DNA of 18,720 bases from MWAR01 sp036567845 (GTDB lineage Bacteria > Muiribacteriota > Ozemobacteria > Ozemobacterales > Ozemobacteraceae). This document shows, piece after piece, positions 10,313-17,276 of this stretch. Numbering within the stretch: position 1 is the first letter of the stretch; each line of letters opens with the position of its first letter. The notes under the pieces are model-generated. The model made no database searches. It worked only from the letters and a program-made list of their open reading frames with translations, and was not told the DNA's origin. The DNA lies in the NCBI GenBank assembly GCA_036567845.1, contig DATCTT010000408.1, forward strand, positions 1-18,720, read 5' to 3'. Made by a program: the position numbers and the translations under genes.

Positions 10313-10337
10313 GAAGCCAGAGATAAAATGTATTAAT

Positions 10338-10349
10338 ATAATATATTAT
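10338..10349. repeat. 12-bp AT-only palindrome upstream of otsA-otsB
   Basis: ATAATATATTAT is a perfect 12-bp palindrome in a run of about 20 bases made only of A and T, set in GC-rich DNA. It sits about 100 bp upstream of the otsA-otsB ATG and 24 bp after the hybrid kinase stop. It contains one of four TAATATAT octamers in the window. It could be an operator, an UP-like element or a melting site; nothing in the sequence decides which. Confidence 0.5.
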
Positions 10350-10372
10350 GCAATTATTCGCGCGCGGCAGAA

Positions 10373-13300
10373 TCACTCCGGCTCAGGACTCAGGAGACGG
10401 AGCAGCTTGTCATACTCGAGCCGGAGGACGAGCCGGCGAAGGCCGGCGGCCGCTTGGGGTTCCGCCCCTTCAAGGGCCTCGATCTGTGCCAGAAGACCAT
10501 CCTGATCGGCGATGAGAACGGCTTCGAGAAGACGCTTGCGAACCTGTGGCGACAGGTGACGGAGCTCATCCGCCTGGGGGTCCCGGCCTCCAATGCGTTC
10601 TGCCGATCGGGATTCCGCTGCCGTTTCCCGCAGAAAAGATATTCCCAGCAGCGCTTCCATCAGCCGAAACAGCTCCTGCTCGAGAAAGGGTTTGCGCAGA
10701 AAACCATCGGCACCGGCATCGATAGCTCGCTGGCGCACTTCCTCGAAAGCGTCGGCCGTGATGGCAATGATGGGGAGCTTTTCGGCGCCTTTCATGGCAC
10801 GGATGGCGCGGATGGCATCGAAGCCGGACATGCCTGGCATTTTCAGATCCATCAGGACGAGATCCGGAGGGGCGCCTTCGATGATCCGAAGCCCCTCTCC
10901 GGCGGTGACGGCGATCCGCGTGAGGAGCCCCACCGAGCCGCAAAGGCGTTGGAGCAGGGTGCGGTGGCCCTCCTGGTCATCGACGATCAGGACGAGAGGC
11001 GGGCGCTGGTGCGCCGGGAGGCCGATGATCCGTTCCCCGGACGGACTCTGTTTTCCCCTGGCGGGAGACACCGCCGATGTCAGGGGCAGGACCAGGGAAA
11101 AGACGGCTCCCTGGCCTGGCTGGCTGTAAACCGTGATTTCCCCGCCCAGCAGATGGGCGAACTCACGGCTGAGCGAAAGACCGAGCCCCGTGCCACCGCC
11201 CGACTTCATTCCGGCAGCGGTCTGGGAAAAAGGCTTGAACAGCTGGCCGATCTCCTCTTCCGTCAGCCCCGGTCCCGTATCCTCGACGTCGAAACGCAGA
11301 CCGGGCGTGCCATCCGGGAACGGTGAGGCTGTGACACGCAGCACGACGCTCCCCCGTTCCGTGAACTTGACCGCATTTCCCAGCAGATTGACCAGGAGCT
11401 GACGCAGTTTGACTTCGTCCGTGACGATGTCCCTGGGAAGATCCTGGGCCAGCTGCATCTCGAAATCGATCTGCTTTGTGGCGGCACGGATCCGGACCAT
11501 CCGCTCCACTTCCGAGAGCAGGTGCGGAAGGTGGATCTCGTGCGGGTGATACTGCGCCTTGCCCGCCTCGATGCGGGACATCTCGAGAATGCCGTCGATC
11601 AGCGAAAGCAGGTGTTCTCCGGCCTGCATGATCGTGTCGACATGCGCGAGCTGTCCGGGGCGAAGTGCCGGATCACGACGCAGGAGCTGGGCGAACCCCA
11701 GGATTGCATGCATCGGGGTGCGGATCTCGTGTGACATGTTTGCGAGGAAGAGGCTCTTCGCGCGGTTGGCGATGTCGGAGGCATCGCGGGCCCGCATCAG
11801 CTCACGGGTGATCGCCTTCTGATACGAGATGTCGGTGATGATCGAGGCAATATAACGTGTCGTATTGTTCTTGTCGCGGATCAGGAAAAAGGCTCCGAGA
11901 ACGGGAATGCTGGTGTTTCCATCCCCGCAGAGCAGGAGTTCCCCGGTCCACGTGCTGCCTTCCCGCACCAGAGGAAGGATCTCGGTTTCCATGCGGTGGG
12001 TTTCTTCGGGCAGAAACAGATCGGCCAGCTTCAGGATCCGACGGTCACGGATCCGGTCCAGCTGGATCAGGAAGCGGATCCAGCGGTTCAGATAGGTGAG
12101 CCATCCGTCCGGGGTCACCATGATCAGTCCCTGGTTGGCCTCCTCGGCGAACTGCTGGAAGACGAGCAGCTTCTCCTCGGTCTGCCGGCGGACTTCGTTC
12201 TGGTGCATCAGGTCGAGGTTGAGCCGCTCCAGTTCGCTGGTTCGCTTGCTCACCAGCTCCTCGAGCCCCAGACGATACCGCTCGAGCTCCTGCAGATTCC
12301 GTTTGCGGCAGATCAGCTTCCAGATGTCGTTTGCCAGCAGCTGCAGCTGCTGGATGTCGGAATCGTCATAGGATTCGGATTTGTTGAAGACGCTCAGAAC
12401 CAGACGGACCATGCTGTTCTCGATCACGGCGACGCTGATCTGGCGGATCGGGGAGGTTCCGGACTCCGGGCCTGGAGGCGTGTTGCGAACGATGGCCCCC
12501 TGGAGGCGGCCGCACTCGAGGGCGATCTGGTCGGGATCGACGGTGAGACTGTGGGGGGGGCGGTGCCAGGCGAGCCGGAACGGCGCTTCCGGGGCGGCCT
12601 GGGGCGAGTGGAAATACCCGTTGACGCTGTTCGTCAGCCGGACGGCCTCTTCGATCGTCCGCTGTGCGATCTCCGACTCCGTCAGATTCGGCGGAAGCTG
12701 GGAGAGCAGAACAAGGCTCTGGAGGCGGGTTGCATTCTGCCGGGAGGCCTCTTCCGCCTGCCGGAGGGCCTGTTCGGCGTTTTTGAACCGCGTGATGTCC
12801 TGGTGCGTTCCCAGCAGGCGGATGGGTTTTCCAGAGGAGTCCAGGACGACGACGGCTTTGGACAGCACCCAGAAATAGTGGCCGTCCCGGTGCAGAAAAC
12901 GGAACTCGAGCTCATACCGTTCCTGCCTCGCTGAAAAAAACGTCTCGACATAGGTCAGAGTCCGGTTCCGGTCCTCCGGGTGGAGGCGGGACTCCCAGGT
13001 GGAGAAGACCGAGGGGAGTTCCCCCGGCTCGTAGCCGATCTGACGCATCCAGTGGGGGGAATACCAGATCTCATCGGTCTGGATGTTCCATTCCCAGAGG
13101 CCGATGCTGGAGGCTTCGAGGGCGAGATCGAGCCGTTCCGCCGTCCGGTGGGCGTCTGTCACATCCTTGAAGAGGTGGACGGCACCGATGAGTGTCCCGG
13201 AAGCATCAAATACCGGATCGGCAATGGCTTCCAGAATACGCGAGCGGACATGGAAAAAACGGGATTCCCGCTTCAGGCTCCTCTTCATGGCGGTGAACGG

Positions 13301-13900
13301 ACACTGGCTTTCGGTGCGGTCGCAGCCGTGGATCTTCAGACAGGTCTGTTCCTCCAGAAGCTCGGCCTGCGGAATGCCGAGCATGCTGGCAAGCTGGGGG
13401 TTGACGCGCAGGAAGCGGCCGGACAGATCGAGCAGCGCGATGCCGTCGGTGATGGCGTTGAAGGTGGTCTCCAGCTCCCGCAGAACCGTATCCCGCGCCT
13501 GTCGGGCCTCGATATCGGCTGTCACGTCGAGAATGACCAGCAGCAGATGGGTGTCGGGAAGCGGATGGAGCCGGAATTCCAGCCACAACCGGATTTTCTG
13601 GTCCTGATACAGGATGGGGGCCGGAGGGTGAGCGGGCCAGCTCTCAGGGGGATTGCTGAGCCATGCCGCCGCCTTGGTGCCGGCGATTCCCGGAAGCGCT
13701 GCTTTCACGGGGTGTCCCTCGAGCTCTTCCTCTTCCACGCCAAGAAGAGCCAGGGCTGCCGGGTTGGCTCTGACGATCAGGCAGGATGTGTCTTCCTCGA
13801 AACGCTCGAGCAGCAGAAGCCCATCTCGTGAATAGTGAAAAAGATTATAATATATAACATGATCTACGCCTGGATCCGGAGGGCCGCGCTTGTCGATCAT
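10373..13900 (-). CDS. Multi-PAS/GAF hybrid sensor histidine kinase with receiver and C-terminal helical extension
   Basis: A 1175-residue protein with no TM segment or signal peptide, so it should be a cytoplasmic sensor. Domains in order: PAS (about 12-130); PAS with a cysteine-rich insert (135-250; C187, H191, C193, C200); PAS_3/PAC (255-378, GLWEWNIQTDEIWYSP); a GAF-like domain (395-535); coiled coil (535-575); PAS (578-695); HisKA with H724 in NMSHEIRTPMHAILGF; HATPase with N842, DVEDTGPG and GGTGLGLSL (902-910); and a receiver with D1018 in LVLMDLKMPG and K1070. A C-terminal tail (1112-1172) resembles the helical extension known after the receiver in other PAS-hybrid kinases; I see no HPt histidine in it. 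The start overlaps the upstream receiver-kinase stop by 4 bp (ATGA). An AT-rich codon patch (13841-13858) lies near the 5' end. The ligands are unknown; multiple inputs are likely integrated. Confidence 0.92.
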   Translation of the reverse strand: MIDKRGPPDPGVDHVIYYNLFHYSRDGLLLLERFEEDTSCLIVRANPAALALLGVEEEELEGHPVKAALPGIAGTKAAAWLSNPPESWPAHPPAPILYQDQKIRLWLEFRLHPLPDTHLLLVILDVTADIEARQARDTVLRELETTFNAITDGIALLDLSGRFLRVNPQLASMLGIPQAELLEEQTCLKIHGCDRTESQCPFTAMKRSLKRESRFFHVRSRILEAIADPVFDASGTLIGAVHLFKDVTDAHRTAERLDLALEASSIGLWEWNIQTDEIWYSPHWMRQIGYEPGELPSVFSTWESRLHPEDRNRTLTYVETFFSARQERYELEFRFLHRDGHYFWVLSKAVVVLDSSGKPIRLLGTHQDITRFKNAEQALRQAEEASRQNATRLQSLVLLSQLPPNLTESEIAQRTIEEAVRLTNSVNGYFHSPQAAPEAPFRLAWHRPPHSLTVDPDQIALECGRLQGAIVRNTPPGPESGTSPIRQISVAVIENSMVRLVLSVFNKSESYDDSDIQQLQLLANDIWKLICRKRNLQELERYRLGLEELVSKRTSELERLNLDLMHQNEVRRQTEEKLLVFQQFAEEANQGLIMVTPDGWLTYLNRWIRFLIQLDRIRDRRILKLADLFLPEETHRMETEILPLVREGSTWTGELLLCGDGNTSIPVLGAFFLIRDKNNTTRYIASIITDISYQKAITRELMRARDASDIANRAKSLFLANMSHEIRTPMHAILGFAQLLRRDPALRPGQLAHVDTIMQAGEHLLSLIDGILEMSRIEAGKAQYHPHEIHLPHLLSEVERMVRIRAATKQIDFEMQLAQDLPRDIVTDEVKLRQLLVNLLGNAVKFTERGSVVLRVTASPFPDGTPGLRFDVEDTGPGLTEEEIGQLFKPFSQTAAGMKSGGGTGLGLSLSREFAHLLGGEITVYSQPGQGAVFSLVLPLTSAVSPARGKQSPSGERIIGLPAHQRPPLVLIVDDQEGHRTLLQRLCGSVGLLTRIAVTAGEGLRIIEGAPPDLVLMDLKMPGMSGFDAIRAIRAMKGAEKLPIIAITADAFEEVRQRAIDAGADGFLRKPFLEQELFRLMEALLGISFLRETAAESRSAERIGGRDPQADELRHLSPQVRKRLLEAVLIADQDGLLAQIEALEGAEPQAAAGLRRLVLRLEYDKLLRLLSPEPE

Positions 13901-15069
13901 GGCTGCGCATCCTGCGAAACGTCGGGATGCCGGGAGGGGATCGTGAAATGAAAGGTGCTCCCGTGGTCTGGCGTGCTTTGCACGCCGATACGGCCTCCAT
14001 GTGCCTCGACGATCAAGCGGCAGATCGCCAGGCCCAGGCCGGTTGAGCCGGAATACCCTTCGATCGGGTGCTGGAGCTGGGCGAACTTGTCGAAGATGGA
14101 TGCCTGAAATTCAGCCGGTATGCCGATTCCCTCGTCGGACACCTCGAACTGGGTTTCGGACGGGGTGGAGCGGATGGTTATCCCGATCGTGGAGTCCCTG
14201 GGGGAAAACTTCACGGCGTTGCCGACCAGATTCTCGAGAACCCGCCGGATCAGGACTGGATCGACAGCGATCTCCATGGGCGCCCCGGATGTGTCGATCC
14301 GGAGGGTGTGGTTGAGGGTTCTTCCCTGGAGCGAGTTCAGCGCCTGCTGGAGCAGATCGAGAGGGGAGACGGGGTGGGGGTGGATCGGCATTTTTCCCGA
14401 TTCGAGTCGGTTGAGATCGAGCAGGTCGTTGATCATCCCCAGAAGCCGCTCTGAGCCGCTCAGGCAGTGCTGGATGTATTCCAGATGCTTGGGATCGAGC
14501 TTGGGGGCATCCTGCTTGAGGAGGCTCAGGAACCCGAGAATCCCCTGCAGGGGGGCGCGAAGATCGTGGACCAGCATGTGGATCAGATCGTCCCGTGCCT
14601 TTTCGAGCTGCTTCAACTGCCCGTATGCCGTTTCGACCTCGCGGTTGCGGGTGGCGAGAGCCAGCTGGAGGCCGCGGATCTTCAGGTGGGTCCGGACTCT
14701 GCTCAGCACTTCCTCGATATGGAAGGGTTTCGAGATGAAATCCACCGCGCCCATCTGGAAGGCCGTCACTTTGTCGAGAGGCTCGGTGAGGGCACTGAGG
14801 AAGATGATCGGAATGTCCCGGAGCGCGTCGTTCTCCTTGAACCGCCGGCAGACCTCGAATCCGTCCATTTCGGGCATGTTGATGTCCAGGAGGACGAGGT
14901 CCGGGGGCAGATGCTCGGCTGCGCTCAGGGCAAGCCGGCCGCTCGGAACCGGACGGACGCGGAATCCGGATTTCTTGAGCATGCCGGCGAGCAGGGAAAG
15001 GTTGGCCGGGGCATCGTCGACGATGAGGATGTCATTGAGTGACGGGGAGGTTGAAGGGGACACGGTCAT
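13897..15069 (-). CDS. Receiver-histidine kinase (REC-HisKA-HATPase)
   Basis: A 390-residue soluble protein with an N-terminal receiver (13-130: ILIVDDAPAN, phosphoacceptor D62 in LVLLDINMPEMDG, K114), a coiled coil (135-160), HisKA with H168 in MLVHDLRAPLQGILGF, and an intact HATPase (N284 in LVGNAVKF, SDEGIGIP, GSTGLGLAI). It should take a phosphoryl group on its receiver, which then tunes its own kinase activity; this architecture is common in phosphorelays. It overlaps the upstream membrane kinase gene by up to 38 bp and the downstream hybrid kinase by 4 bp, so the three are almost certainly co-translated. Start choice is uncertain: AAGGAG abuts ATG 15069 with zero spacing, whereas GTG at codon 3 (15063) has an ideal 6-nt spacing from the same site. 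The effect on the protein is two residues. Confidence 0.92.
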   Translation of the reverse strand: MTVSPSTSPSLNDILIVDDAPANLSLLAGMLKKSGFRVRPVPSGRLALSAAEHLPPDLVLLDINMPEMDGFEVCRRFKENDALRDIPIIFLSALTEPLDKVTAFQMGAVDFISKPFHIEEVLSRVRTHLKIRGLQLALATRNREVETAYGQLKQLEKARDDLIHMLVHDLRAPLQGILGFLSLLKQDAPKLDPKHLEYIQHCLSGSERLLGMINDLLDLNRLESGKMPIHPHPVSPLDLLQQALNSLQGRTLNHTLRIDTSGAPMEIAVDPVLIRRVLENLVGNAVKFSPRDSTIGITIRSTPSETQFEVSDEGIGIPAEFQASIFDKFAQLQHPIEGYSGSTGLGLAICRLIVEAHGGRIGVQSTPDHGSTFHFTIPSRHPDVSQDAQP

Positions 15070-16078
15070 CTCCTTGGTGCGGTACGTCCGAAGCGGACCT
15101 CGTCAGGGGGAGGGCGAGCCAGAATGCGACCCTGCCGTCCGGATGCCGACGGACACCGATGGTGCCGCCATGGTCCATGACCAGGCGGTGAGCGAGAGTG
15201 AGGGACAGCGTCGAGTATTCGAACGTGATTCCCGGAGAGCTGTGGAGATACTGCACGGGGATATCCGTGAATCCCGAATCGGCGGTAAACATATCCAGCG
15301 GAGAGGATGCCGCCTGATACCGGATCCGTCCGTCGTCGTGCCGGACGGTCAGGTGAACGGCCTGAATGCCCTCGGGGCGCAGGATCAGGTTGCTGATGAA
15401 AATGAACAGAACCCGCTTTAATGCCTCGGCATCGGCCTGCAGCGGAGGGAGGGGAGAGAAACAGGTCAGATGGGGGGTGATCCCCTTCAGGCGACACCGG
15501 GCCGTCGCCAGGGCAACCGCTTCCCGAGCCGGTTCTGACGGCTGGATCAGGGCCGGGGTCAGAACGAGCAGATTCGCATCGAGCTTGCTCAGGGTCAGGA
15601 GATCATCGAGCAGACTCAGCAGGTGACGCCCGTTGAAATCCATGATGTCGAGATACTCGCGCTGCTGATCGTTCAGGGAACCGATGAACTGCCCCTTGAG
15701 CAGGTCCGTGAATCCCAGAAAGCTGTTCAGGGGGGTCAGGAGCTCGTGGCTGAGGTTCGACACGATGTTGCCGCGGATCAGATTCGACGATTCCGCCTTG
15801 TCCCGGGCGATCCGCAGTTGTTCCTCGAGTTCGATCCGATCGGCGATCTCCATACGGAGATCCTCGTTCACCCGCTCCAGGTCGAGGAAAAGCCGGCTCG
15901 TCCGGTGATGCAGGAACAACGCTCCGGCGATGAACCCCCACAGAACCAGAATGACGCCCAGGAGACAGTCGGGGGAGGGGAGCCGCTCGAAAAACAGGAG
16001 GCGGCCGCCGCAGGCCAGAAGGCAGCCCACGAAAATCGTGAGCAGGACCGCGATGACACTCCTCGCACGGTCAGACAA
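15032..16078 (-). CDS. Membrane histidine kinase with degenerate ATP-binding domain
   Basis: This 348-residue protein has two N-terminal TM segments (about 8-28 and 38-56), almost no periplasmic loop, a coiled coil (62-98), and a HisKA domain with an intact H-box (H111 in SNLSHELLTPLNSFLGF). The C-terminal HATPase region (about 178-326) keeps the fold outline: FISNLIL with N230 in the N-box position and LAHRLVMDHGGTIGV near 295. It lacks the G1 motif DxGxG, with YQAASSPLD at 254-262 in that region, and the GxGLGL G2 loop, where FEYSTLSLTLAH stands. ATP binding is therefore doubtful; it may be a pseudokinase, phosphatase or membrane scaffold, phosphorylated in trans by the overlapping receiver-kinase (inference). 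Start: TTG 16078 with AGGAG (16089-16093) 10 nt upstream; a nearby ATG at 16085 is out of frame and stops after four codons. The gene end overlaps the next gene by 38 bp. Confidence 0.82.
   Translation of the reverse strand: MSDRARSVIAVLLTIFVGCLLACGGRLLFFERLPSPDCLLGVILVLWGFIAGALFLHHRTSRLFLDLERVNEDLRMEIADRIELEEQLRIARDKAESSNLIRGNIVSNLSHELLTPLNSFLGFTDLLKGQFIGSLNDQQREYLDIMDFNGRHLLSLLDDLLTLSKLDANLLVLTPALIQPSEPAREAVALATARCRLKGITPHLTCFSPLPPLQADAEALKRVLFIFISNLILRPEGIQAVHLTVRHDDGRIRYQAASSPLDMFTADSGFTDIPVQYLHSSPGITFEYSTLSLTLAHRLVMDHGGTIGVRRHPDGRVAFWLALPLTRSASDVPHQGDDRVPFNLPVTQ
15061..15075 (-). promoter_or_regulatory. Shine-Dalgarno with two competing start codons
   Basis: Minus-strand AAGGAG (15070-15075) is followed directly by ATG (15067-15069) and, 6 nt away, by an in-frame GTG (15061-15063). 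Normal spacing favours the GTG; codon preference favours the ATG. Both lie inside the 3' end of the upstream kinase gene. Confidence 0.55.
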
Positions 16079-16100
16079 AATGCATCTACTCCTATATAAT

Positions 16101-16114
16101 ATATAATATTATAT
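16101..16114. repeat. 14-bp AT-only palindrome before the kinase block
   Basis: ATATAATATTATAT is a perfect 14-bp palindrome inside a 22-base run of only A and T (16093-16114), in the 83-bp gap between the receiver-HATPase gene and the membrane kinase gene. It overlaps the candidate promoter below, and a TAATATAT octamer starts at 16097. A dyad overlapping a -10 element is a typical place for an operator. Confidence 0.5.
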
Positions 16115-16116
16115 CA
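16108..16116 (-). promoter_or_regulatory. Extended -10 promoter for the three-kinase operon
   Basis: The minus strand reads TGATATAAT, a full match to the extended -10 consensus TGnTATAAT. A start about 7 nt downstream (near 16101) gives a leader of roughly 20 nt containing the AGGAG site of the TTG-started kinase. No good -35 was found at 17 bp, which extended -10 promoters tolerate. This would drive the overlapping kinase genes down to 10373. Confidence 0.5.
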
Positions 16117-16161
16117 ATGACGCCAGGAGGTTGCTCCGGTGCTTGTTGCGCCAGAAGAGAC

Positions 16162-17055
16162 TTAGGCTTCCGGCTCCCGGAAGGATTTCTTCAGTCGGAC
16201 GGTATTCCCTGAGCCGCGGAACTCGAACTCGTTGAACTGCATCCGGGCGAGAAGAATGCCCCGTCCATGCGCCTCGAGAAGGTTTTCGTCCGCGAGCGGA
16301 TCGGGCATGGTACGCCAGTCGAACCCCTCGCCCTGATCCGAGATGATCCATTCCGCTGCATCCGGTGTCATGCTGAACTCCACCGTGACCCGGCGATTGC
16401 CCCGGCGGGGGTCCAGGGCCCGCTCCTGATAGAGCCGCTCGAGGCCTGCTTCGGATTCGAGGGCCTGGGTTTTTTCCTCGTAGGAAATGCCCAGATTGCC
16501 ATGTTCGATCGCGTTCGACAGGATCTCGACGAGGCCCAGATGGACGCCGAGCCTCTGCTTGTGGGGAAGGGCGGCGCCCGTCTCCTGCACCAGCCGATCG
16601 ACGATCCGGTTCACCAGACTCAGGCGGTTGTCGAACGTCATCCGGAACTGGCGAAACTCGATCATGCCGACGATTTCCTGCTCGATGGTGCGGTTCGACA
16701 CAACGGCGGCATACTTGCGCAGCAGCGGGAGCAGCTGTTCGTGCCGGACCGGCTTGCGCAGATAATCGTTCGCCTTGAGGCGGAGCGCTTTGATCGTATA
16801 CTCCTCGAGGCCGAACGCCGTGGTCATGACGACGATGACGTCACTGTTCTGACGGCGAATCTGCTCGAGCATCTCGAGGCCATCCATGACCGGCATCTTG
16901 ATATCCGACAGAACCAGATCCGGTGCGAACTCCCGGAACGCATCGAAACCGGTTTTCCCGTTTTCCGCCGTTCTGACGTCGTAGCCCTGGCTTTTGCAGG
17001 TTTCGCACAGATACAGCAGGGAGCTCGCATCGTCTTCGACTATGAGTATTTTCAT
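16162..17055 (-). CDS. Response regulator with HATPase_c output (RsbW/SpoIIAB-like)
   Basis: A 297-residue soluble protein. The receiver is N-terminal (MKILIVEDD; phosphoacceptor D51 in LVLSDIKMPVMDG; TT at 78-79; K101), followed by a helical linker and a stand-alone GHKL ATPase domain of the anti-sigma-kinase type: GLVEILSNAIEHGN (N-box), SDQGEGFDW, then GRGILLARMQFNEFEF and a final GNTVRL strand. There is no HisKA domain, so the HATPase is the output module and should act on a protein partner such as an anti-sigma-factor antagonist or sigma factor; no STAS or sigma gene is in the window. Start: ATG 17055 is preferred because receivers begin with this MKILIVEDD segment and GAGAGAGG lies 11 nt upstream. 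An ATG at 17076 would add seven residues. It is the promoter-proximal gene of the minus-strand cluster, 83 bp before the membrane kinase. Confidence 0.88.
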   Translation of the reverse strand: MKILIVEDDASSLLYLCETCKSQGYDVRTAENGKTGFDAFREFAPDLVLSDIKMPVMDGLEMLEQIRRQNSDVIVVMTTAFGLEEYTIKALRLKANDYLRKPVRHEQLLPLLRKYAAVVSNRTIEQEIVGMIEFRQFRMTFDNRLSLVNRIVDRLVQETGAALPHKQRLGVHLGLVEILSNAIEHGNLGISYEEKTQALESEAGLERLYQERALDPRRGNRRVTVEFSMTPDAAEWIISDQGEGFDWRTMPDPLADENLLEAHGRGILLARMQFNEFEFRGSGNTVRLKKSFREPEA

Positions 17056-17090
17056 CCTGGGCAGAACCTCTCTCATGGCATCTCGAGTTC

Positions 17091-17113
17091 AAGAATCGGT
17101 ATTCTGTATTCTT
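17091..17113. promoter_or_regulatory. Dyad in the divergent intergenic region
   Basis: AAGAAT (17091-17096) and ATTCTT (17108-17113) form a perfect 6-bp inverted repeat with an 11-bp spacer that carries another ATTCT copy. It lies 36-58 bp upstream of the receiver-HATPase ATG, in the about 220-bp gap between divergent genes. The spacing fits an operator for a dimeric regulator, but there is no second copy in the window to support it. Confidence 0.3.
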
Positions 17114-17188
17114 TGGTACTCGCAGCTCTTATCCTAACACAGATTTTTGTTCCTGCACGATGGTACCGGACCAGATGGCGGAAACCCA

Positions 17189-17217
17189 TGGAGAATTCGC
17201 CCTGCCTGAGGTATCAT
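17189..17217 (+). promoter_or_regulatory. Candidate sigma70-type promoter for the plus-strand pair
   Basis: TGGAGA (17189-17194) and TATCAT (17212-17217) are 17 bp apart, matching -35 and -10 consensus at 4 and 5 of 6 positions. The predicted start near 17224 lies upstream of ATG 17277, in line with the shorter start chosen for that gene. No experimental or comparative support is available. Confidence 0.35.
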
Positions 17218-17276
17218 GGGGGGAGTCGGAGGCGCGGCCCTTTCCCCGCGTGCCTGATCTGCAGAGAGGATGGAAC

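Noticed and set aside
9358..10326. 322-residue plus-strand frame opposite otsA
   Set aside because: It is an antisense shadow of well-conserved OtsA motifs with no homology of its own.
10243..10372. Intrinsic terminator after the large hybrid kinase
   Set aside because: The gap has a GCGCGC stretch and AT runs, but no GC stem followed by a T-tract on the minus strand.
10373..10570. C-terminal tail of the large kinase as an HPt domain
   Set aside because: The tail (residues 1112-1172) lacks a histidine in an HPt-like context; it better resembles the non-phosphorylated helical extension of other PAS-hybrid kinases.
17160..17276. 39-codon N-terminal extension of the 179-residue protein
   Set aside because: It has no Shine-Dalgarno at 17160, it overlaps the candidate promoter, and ATG 17277 has AGAGGA at proper spacing.
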